Both the position numbers and the translations under genes were made by a program. From an uncultured Prevotellaceae bacterium (GTDB lineage Bacteria > Bacteroidota > Bacteroidia > Bacteroidales > Bacteroidaceae): 5,557 nt of DNA. This document shows positions 1-3,680 of the stretch, one piece after another (positions within the stretch are counted from its first letter, which is position 1; each line of letters opens with the position of its first letter). The notes below the pieces were generated by a model. It did no database searches. It saw only the letters and a list, made by a program, of their open reading frames with translations, and was not told the DNA's origin. The stretch covers positions 1 to 5,557 of the forward strand of contig CALELI010000158.1 of the NCBI GenBank assembly GCA_937902455.1, in the 5' to 3' direction.

Positions 1-51
1 AGCACCTGACTCTTAATCAGGGTGTCCAGGGTTCGAGCCCCTGAGGGTGTA
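1..51 (+). tRNA. tRNA-Lys (anticodon CUU), 5' part outside the window
   Basis: The anticodon arm is complete: stem CCTGA (5-9) pairs with TCAGG (17-21) around the loop CTCTTAA (10-16), which puts anticodon CTT at 12-14 and so reads the lysine codon AAG. The T arm is also complete: CAGGG (27-31) pairs with CCCTG (39-43) around the TTCGAGC loop. The 3' acceptor strand AGGGTGT is 44-50 and the discriminator base is A51. The next bases are CAA, so CCA is not encoded and must be added after transcription, as is usual in Bacteroidetes. The 5' acceptor strand and the D arm lie before the window, so the acceptor pairing cannot be checked. Confidence 0.93.
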
Positions 52-58
52 CAAAATG

Positions 59-96
59 AAAAAGTGTCTTGGAGTAACATCTAAGACACTTTTTTT
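59..96. terminator. Bidirectional Rho-independent terminator
   Basis: AAAGTGTCTT (61-70) is perfectly complementary to AAGACACTTT (83-92), with a 12-nt loop. Flanking A and T runs extend the pairing. Reading rightward the stem is followed by a T run (90-96), which suits termination of the tRNA transcript starting left of the window. Reading leftward it is followed by TTTTT and then CATTTT, which suits termination of the convergent glycosidase gene ending at 122. One hairpin therefore probably serves both genes. Confidence 0.85.
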
Positions 97-121
97 GTTG
101 TTCAATGACCCTGTTGCCTTG

Positions 122-1837
122 TTATTCTAAGGCCCTGAGAGCGGCTTTGCCCTCATGGACGAGAGCATCGATGTCGAAGTTCTTGCCCATGGAATTCTTG
201 CTGAACTTCTCGAGCACTTTGTCAAATTCAGCCATCTTTTCCTTGCTGACTGTCTGGCGCAGGATGCGAATCTTCTCATAGTCCTGGATACCTTCGGTCA
301 GGCGTTCCAGACGAATGCTGCTGCCGGCAGGATAAGTCAGGAACGGATCGCCGGCGTGCCATGTGCCGAATCTCGTTTCCGTCACAGGCTGTTGCGGGAA
401 GCTGCAGTAAGCCCAGCGCAGATAGCCGCTATAGTTGATGGATGCGGCATGCCAGCCCATGTACGTGCTTTCAGCAGGCTTCGAGAATACGAACGTGTTA
501 GGACGGTCCGGACCGCAGCAAGTGTAGAAAGTCAGCTTCTGTCCGTTGTCCAGACGACGTTTCAGTGGTTCGCCCTGGTGAATCTTGAACCTGTAGCCAA
601 CGCTGAGGTCGTACATGCGGTCACCGATGCTGCCCGGATCCACGTTGAAGTTCGCCGCTCCGGCGAAACGGTAACCCTCGTCAGCCTCCTTCACCACCTT
701 CCATGCCTTCTCGAGCTGGTCGATAGGACGCTCGTCCATGGCAATGCACGTCTTCTCGAACCATCCCTTACCTTTCAGGTGCGATGCAAAGTCCTTGAGG
801 AAAGGTTGCAGGAAGTCATGATAAGCCTGTTCGCCAGGACGGCAGGAGAGAGTCTTGGTCATGTTCGTGGCACAGTCATAGTATTCAAACTTATTGTGCC
901 ATGGGACGATGGTGTAGCAGTCAATCTGCTCGGTGATTCCACAACTCATCATGAAATCCACCCACTTGTCGAACACCGTATAGTCATACTTCCAGGAACC
1001 GTCAAGCATCTTCATCTTGGCAATCATACTCTCGAACGGGTCGTAAGTCTGTCCGTTCCACGGGTGCTGTATGATAGAACAGGTGATGGCCTTCTGTCCG
1101 CTTGCAGCCAGACGTTCCATCAGAGGACGCATCCTCTCGAAGTGCTGGTCGCTCCAGAGTGGAACGTCAAAGTAGCGAGCCACAGCATACGGATTTTGCC
1201 ACAAGTCGAGATGGAAGGCCCATTCTGCAGGTTCAGGCAGAGTATGGTCAACCACATCCACCACGAGCGGCAGTTTGTTCGTCTTGCCGTCGAGGTTGAT
1301 GAGGAGGAATCCCTTATATTTTCCAGGCACTGTGGAAACCGGTACGTGGATGTCGAGCCACAGAGGGCGTGTCGTCTTCTCCTTCACGGCCATCTCGCTG
1401 TCAGTCGACAGCAGGTCAGGCATCAACTGGGCAGCCTTCATGTCGTCTGGAGTATCTGCTATGACATAGCGCACGAAGTATTTCCTGATGTTCCCTGCGC
1501 TGATGACATTCTTGCCACACTTCAGGTCACTCACGCTGAAGGTCAGTTTGCTGATGTTTGCGGGAGTGCTGATGACAGCCTGTGCAGCCACCCGCTCGCC
1601 CTTCCACGCATGCAGTTCTATTGACTTCGTCAGCCCTTCGGCCACCTCACTACGGAGGTATCGCGTGTCAGTGTTTCCCCAGCCGGCAACAACCTTGCCT
1701 ACGTTCTTCCATGCCTCCTGTGACACCGTGACAGAATCATCCGGTTCAGGAATGTCCGACTGTGCCCACATAGGTAATCCCTGTACGATAACCATCATCA
1801 CTACCGTGAAGAATATCTTCTTGCTAAAAGTTTCCAT
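122..1837 (-). CDS. Secreted GH123 / DUF4091 family glycoside hydrolase (probable beta-N-acetylgalactosaminidase)
   Basis: A 571-residue protein whose length and layout fit two-domain GH123 enzymes. Residues 1-25 form a signal peptide (KK at 6-7, hydrophobic stretch 8-23, likely cleavage after MWA), so it is exported, probably to the periplasm. Residues about 40-200 resemble the beta-sandwich N-terminal domain, and about 205-530 the TIM-barrel catalytic domain. The adjacent acidic pair D368-E369 (in CIAMDERP) matches the Asp-Glu pair that GH123 enzymes use for substrate-assisted hydrolysis with the N-acetyl group as nucleophile. The C-terminal signature is present: GDPFLTYP (497-503 region) followed by R..RL..GI.DYE (509-521). 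Characterised GH123 members release non-reducing-end beta-GalNAc from glycosphingolipids or related glycans; the exact substrate here is inferred only. No SusC/SusD or other glycan genes are visible, and a dedicated promoter and terminator suggest a monocistronic unit. The stop is TAA, and the start ATG lies about 45 nt after the predicted transcription start, behind an A/T-rich leader with no Shine-Dalgarno motif. Confidence 0.9.
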   Translation of the reverse strand: METFSKKIFFTVVMMVIVQGLPMWAQSDIPEPDDSVTVSQEAWKNVGKVVAGWGNTDTRYLRSEVAEGLTKSIELHAWKGERVAAQAVISTPANISKLTFSVSDLKCGKNVISAGNIRKYFVRYVIADTPDDMKAAQLMPDLLSTDSEMAVKEKTTRPLWLDIHVPVSTVPGKYKGFLLINLDGKTNKLPLVVDVVDHTLPEPAEWAFHLDLWQNPYAVARYFDVPLWSDQHFERMRPLMERLAASGQKAITCSIIQHPWNGQTYDPFESMIAKMKMLDGSWKYDYTVFDKWVDFMMSCGITEQIDCYTIVPWHNKFEYYDCATNMTKTLSCRPGEQAYHDFLQPFLKDFASHLKGKGWFEKTCIAMDERPIDQLEKAWKVVKEADEGYRFAGAANFNVDPGSIGDRMYDLSVGYRFKIHQGEPLKRRLDNGQKLTFYTCCGPDRPNTFVFSKPAESTYMGWHAASINYSGYLRWAYCSFPQQPVTETRFGTWHAGDPFLTYPAGSSIRLERLTEGIQDYEKIRILRQTVSKEKMAEFDKVLEKFSKNSMGKNFDIDALVHEGKAALRALE

Positions 1838-1886
1838 ATTATTAAATTTTATAATGTGTAAGTAATATCAGATAAGTATCACGTTG

Positions 1887-1918
1887 CAAAGATAGTAAAA
1901 AAAAAACATACTACCAAA
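1887..1918 (-). promoter_or_regulatory. Bacteroidetes-type promoter of the GH123 gene
   Basis: On the minus strand the -7 element is TATCTTTG (1894-1887), matching TAnnTTTG exactly. A TTTG -33 element lies at 1918-1915, with exactly 20 bp between them. Transcription should start near 1881, leaving a leader of about 45 nt before the ATG at 1837. Poly-A/T sequence (1897-1906) lies in the spacer. Confidence 0.82.
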
Positions 1919-1973
1919 TATTACCAAATTTACAGCGCGGACAATGAAAAATGTAGAAGATTGCAACCTTTTT

Positions 1974-2098
1974 GTAGCAGGTGTAGCAGGTGTAGCAAGT
2001 AGTTTCTATAACATTTATTTTTATATGTGCATATATATAACACATCACATCTCGCGAAAGTTATAGAAAGTACCTGCTACACCTGCTACACTTGCTAC
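1974..2098. repeat. Long inverted repeat with 39-bp arms made of 9-bp units
   Basis: The left arm (1974-2012) is GTAGCAGGT, GTAGCAGGT, GTAGCAAGT and then AGTTTCTATAAC. The right arm (2060-2098) is its reverse complement with 36 of 39 positions matching. The degenerate GTAGCAAGT copy is the third unit of the left arm but the outermost unit of the right arm, so two of the three mismatches come from where that variant sits. The 47-nt spacer is AT-rich and contains a small palindrome, TATATG-TG-CATATA (2022-2035). The structure could extrude as a cruciform or form a long RNA hairpin. No transposase or target-site duplication is visible. Its function is unknown. Confidence 0.88.
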
Positions 2099-2133
2099 GC
2101 ACCTCCATCACAGCTACTTCTGACGGGGGTGAG

Positions 2134-2195
2134 AAAAAAGTTGAAAAAAAGTTGCCGAAAAATTTGGAGGGGGTGGGGTCAGGGATGTATATTTG
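2134..2195 (+). promoter_or_regulatory. Rightward Bacteroidetes promoter with upstream phased A-tracts, no gene behind it
   Basis: The -33 element TTTG (2163-2166) is followed after 21 bp by the -7 element TATATTTG (2188-2195), an exact TAnnTTTG match. Three A-tracts (2134-2139, 2144-2150, 2158-2162) lie directly upstream, roughly one helical turn apart, which is expected to bend DNA and can act like an UP element. Transcription should start near 2200 and proceed into the 22-bp repeat array. No coding sequence follows for more than 1.4 kb on this strand. The motif match is strong, but activity is inferred. Confidence 0.65.
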
Positions 2196-2336
2196 CAGCA
2201 CAGTTTCAGAGAAGAAGGTGACATCATCATCGGTTGTGTGAGTGATTACGCACTGATACAGATTGGCCCTGTTGCTGACGGTAGCAGCAGCGACTCCAGT
2301 GGCAACATGCGGTTACGGCTGGCACGGCGCTCAATT

Positions 2337-2462
2337 ACTATTGGCATCAGGGGCAAAACCTATTGGCGTCAAGGGCAAAAAGTATTGGTGTTTCAATGAA
2401 AACGCCAATAGGTTTTGAGGCAAACACCAATAGGAATTGAGGCTCACGCCAATAGTATTCGG
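2337..2462. repeat. Six-copy array with exact 22-bp period and mirror symmetry
   Basis: TATTGG cores start at 2339, 2361 and 2383. CCAATA cores (the same hexamer inverted) start at 2405, 2427 and 2449. All six are exactly 22 bp apart even across the change of orientation. The wider consensus is CTATTGGCGTY with a TCAAGGGCAAAA-like tail in the forward copies, and AACRCCAATAGG with a TTGAGGC-like tail in the inverted ones. Copies 3 and 4 form a hairpin: 2383-2392 pairs with 2401-2410 around an 8-nt loop, with one G-U pair. Copies 2/5 and 1/6 can pair outside it. A 22-bp period keeps all cores on one face of the helix, which suggests a protein-binding array. An RNA fold is the alternative. It is not a CRISPR array, because the period is too short and there are no unique spacers. 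Confidence 0.85.
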
Positions 2463-2581
2463 ACGCTGGAACAACAGTAAGTGAATGCCACGTCAGCAGG
2501 TGCCAGTGCGAGAAACAGACATAGAATTCACATCGGGCGTTCCCGGATTTCCTTCAAGCCCTTCCCGCTGGGTGGTCAAGG

Positions 2582-2642
2582 GGGGCACAGGAACCTGTCC
2601 CCGTGATTCACCGTGATTCTTACCTTGTTCAAAATTGTTCAA
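2582..2642. repeat. Small palindrome and two 10-bp tandem duplications beyond the alkylation repair gene
   Basis: ACAGG-AA-CCTGT (2587-2598) lies in a G-run/C-run context (2582-2602), making an imperfect stem of about 9 bp. Next to it CCGTGATTC occurs twice exactly 10 bp apart (2601-2609 and 2611-2619), then TTGTTCAA twice, also 10 bp apart (2625-2632 and 2635-2642). The leftward gene stops at 2649, so the palindrome could act as a weak terminator for it. There is no T run after the stem in that direction, so this is uncertain. Confidence 0.5.
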
Positions 2643-2648
2643 TCATAA

Positions 2649-3326
2649 TCATATTTTCAGCATTTTCAGGTATTCCTTCTGTTCGGCTGTCATGCGAAGA
2701 CTTTCGCGAGTCTTTTGTATGGTCTTGTTGTGTGTCCATGGGGCAAGGCTTTTGCTTTCAATCAGTGGAATCGTTGCATCCCATTGTTTCGTAAGAGCTG
2801 TGGCAAAGAACCAAGCCACCATCATATTGACATAGTATTCTTCGCTTCTTACGGATGCTGGAATACGGAGATATTCCGGCTTGAAGTCTTCGTCGAGGAA
2901 GTGGCTCATCAGCATCTCCAATCCAAAACGGCAAGTGAAAGTATGGCTCGAACTGCTCCACTCACGTATCTTTGCAAGCAGTTCCTCCTTATGTTTGCGA
3001 AAGACCTTTGGCGACATGATGTCACACACAGCCCAGTTGTCAACGTATGGTAGAAACTTATCGGTCAATTCCACGCATCGCTCATAGTCTTTCATTTCGG
3101 AGATAAGCAATCCATGGAGCATGTTCTCATCATAGAATCTGTGAGGAAGGGAACCGAGGAAGGTTTCTGCGTCCGATGCCTTTGCATACTCCTTCGCAAA
3201 CTTCCTCAGCACAGGCACACGCACCCCGATGAAACTTTCGGGAGGAATGTCTGGCGTGAGTTTCGCCTGAAACGCGGCATATTCAGCGTCACTAAGCTCG
3301 AAGAGCGATTTCTGCAAGTCGGTCAT
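2649..3326 (-). CDS. AlkD-like DNA alkylation repair protein (HEAT-like repeats)
   Basis: With the start chosen here the protein has 225 residues, the usual length for short bacterial AlkD-family proteins. It is all-helical in character, soluble and without a signal peptide. The N-terminal IGVRVPVLRKFAKEYAK (33-49) is the family's most conserved segment. DNWAVCD (96-102) supplies W98 and D102, R133 lies in the TCRFGLEML helix and W172 in AWFFATALTK; their order and spacing resemble W109, D113, R148 and W187 of Bacillus cereus AlkD, which removes N3- and N7-alkylated purines. Catalysis here is inferred, because many short homologues are untested. Start: the frame stays open to ATG at 3380, but the predicted transcription start falls about there and residues 1-18 of that version do not look like the family. 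ATG 3326 (MTDLQKSLF) fits better. ATG 3347 has an AGAAGA stretch just before it and is a second alternative. Stop TGA. It stands alone between its own promoter and a gene-free region. Confidence 0.88.
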   Translation of the reverse strand: MTDLQKSLFELSDAEYAAFQAKLTPDIPPESFIGVRVPVLRKFAKEYAKASDAETFLGSLPHRFYDENMLHGLLISEMKDYERCVELTDKFLPYVDNWAVCDIMSPKVFRKHKEELLAKIREWSSSSHTFTCRFGLEMLMSHFLDEDFKPEYLRIPASVRSEEYYVNMMVAWFFATALTKQWDATIPLIESKSLAPWTHNKTIQKTRESLRMTAEQKEYLKMLKI

Positions 3327-3384
3327 TTTACAACAGTTCTGTTTCATTCTTCTGTAGGTATTGATATCTTGATATTTCATCTTG

Positions 3385-3416
3385 CAAAGTTAGTAAAAAA
3401 AATTGTGGGTTCCAAA
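3385..3416 (-). promoter_or_regulatory. Promoter of the AlkD-like gene
   Basis: On the minus strand the -7 element is TAACTTTG (3392-3385) and the -33 element is TTTG (3416-3413), with a 20-bp spacer. This is the same geometry as the GH123 promoter, and an A/T-rich run again lies in the spacer. The predicted transcription start is near 3380. That gives a leader of about 54 nt to the ATG at 3326 and essentially none to the ATG at 3380, which is the main argument for the downstream start. Confidence 0.82.
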
Positions 3417-3485
3417 TTTCACCTTTACCGAGCATTTTTCTTTATTGCTTGCCCCGAGCGGGCTGACAGACTGACTTGCAGTCAG

Positions 3486-3506
3486 AGTGAATAGTGAAAA
3501 GTGAAG
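3486..3506. repeat. Heptamer tandem repeat AGTGAAN x3
   Basis: Three consecutive 7-bp units: AGTGAAT, AGTGAAA, AGTGAAG. Read on the opposite strand, the block at 3631-3658 is made of AATGAAW heptamers, so the two blocks are related and inverted with respect to each other, about 125 bp apart. Between them lies sequence with no credible gene. Confidence 0.75.
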
Positions 3507-3555
3507 ACTGCAAGCGAAATGCAAGATGTTGCTCTCGCCCGATTGACGTTTCTGT

Positions 3556-3571
3556 CCCCCGATAGCGGGGG
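3556..3571. repeat. GC-rich hairpin in the divergent intergenic region
   Basis: CCCCCG (3556-3561) is perfectly complementary to CGGGGG (3566-3571) around the tetraloop ATAG. There is no T run on either side, so it is not a canonical intrinsic terminator. It lies upstream of both divergent promoters and could simply be part of the repeat element bounded by the heptamer blocks. Confidence 0.55.
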
Positions 3572-3630
3572 AACCGAAGGGGGTGTAAAGACCATTGAAG
3601 AGGTGGAGAGGGTATAGCAAATAAAAAATT

Positions 3631-3658
3631 CATTATTCATTTTTCATTATTCATTTTT
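3631..3658. repeat. Perfect 14-bp tandem duplication (heptamers CATTATT/CATTTTT) overlapping a promoter
   Basis: CATTATTCATTTTT occurs twice back to back (3631-3644 and 3645-3658) without mismatch, i.e. four alternating heptamers. The block ends 6 bp before the kinase gene's -7 element, so it occupies the spacer and the place where a -33 element should be. Confidence 0.88.
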
Positions 3659-3664
3659 ATTTGC

Positions 3665-3672
3665 TACCTTTG
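3665..3672 (+). promoter_or_regulatory. -7 promoter element of the sensor kinase gene
   Basis: TACCTTTG matches TAnnTTTG exactly and sits 8 bp before the kinase ATG. A -33 TTTG at the 20-bp distance used by the other promoters would fall at 3641-3644, where the sequence is TTTT from the tandem repeat, so the upstream element is imperfect. The predicted transcription start is only a few bases before the ATG, so the mRNA would be leaderless or nearly so. Confidence 0.6.
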
Positions 3673-3680
3673 TCAGTGGA

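Larger units (their letters stand above)
1838..2648. other. 811-bp region without a convincing gene
   Basis: No open frame here is credible. The best rightward one (2193-2399, 68 codons) begins before the predicted transcription start and ends inside a repeat array, and it resembles no family I recognise. The stretch holds, in order: the GH123 promoter, a 39-bp inverted repeat (1974-2098), phased A-tracts plus a rightward promoter (2134-2195), a six-copy 22-bp array (2337-2462), and small repeats next to the alkylation repair gene stop (2582-2642). The density of organised non-coding elements suggests either a decayed gene whose control region survives or an untranslated RNA locus. Which one cannot be decided from the sequence alone. 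Confidence 0.6.

Noticed and set aside
1..120. Integration site of a mobile element at the tRNA-Lys 3' end
   Set aside because: The tRNA end is followed directly by a terminator and an ordinary gene. No integrase and no second copy of the tRNA 3' end are visible in the window.
155..1624. 489-codon open frame on the plus strand
   Set aside because: It lies fully antisense to the GH123 gene, which has a signal peptide, family motifs, a promoter and a terminator. The antisense translation shows no domain and is explained by codon bias of the real gene.
2027..2221. 64-codon plus-strand frame with a YTCYTCY motif
   Set aside because: The repeated peptide is just translation of the 9-bp units of the inverted repeat, and the frame continues across the A-tracts and promoter elements.
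2193..2399. Possible small gene behind the rightward promoter (68 codons)
   Set aside because: The ATG overlaps the -7 element and precedes the predicted transcription start. The frame runs into the 22-bp array, and the product resembles nothing known to me.
2337..2462. CRISPR array
   Set aside because: The period is 22 bp in total, half of the copies are inverted, and there are no unique spacers of normal length or cas genes.
3390..3633. Small minus-strand open frames (76 and 63 codons)
   Set aside because: They consist largely of the heptamer repeats and the GC-rich hairpin, overlap the AlkD-like gene promoter, and have no promoter or family resemblance.
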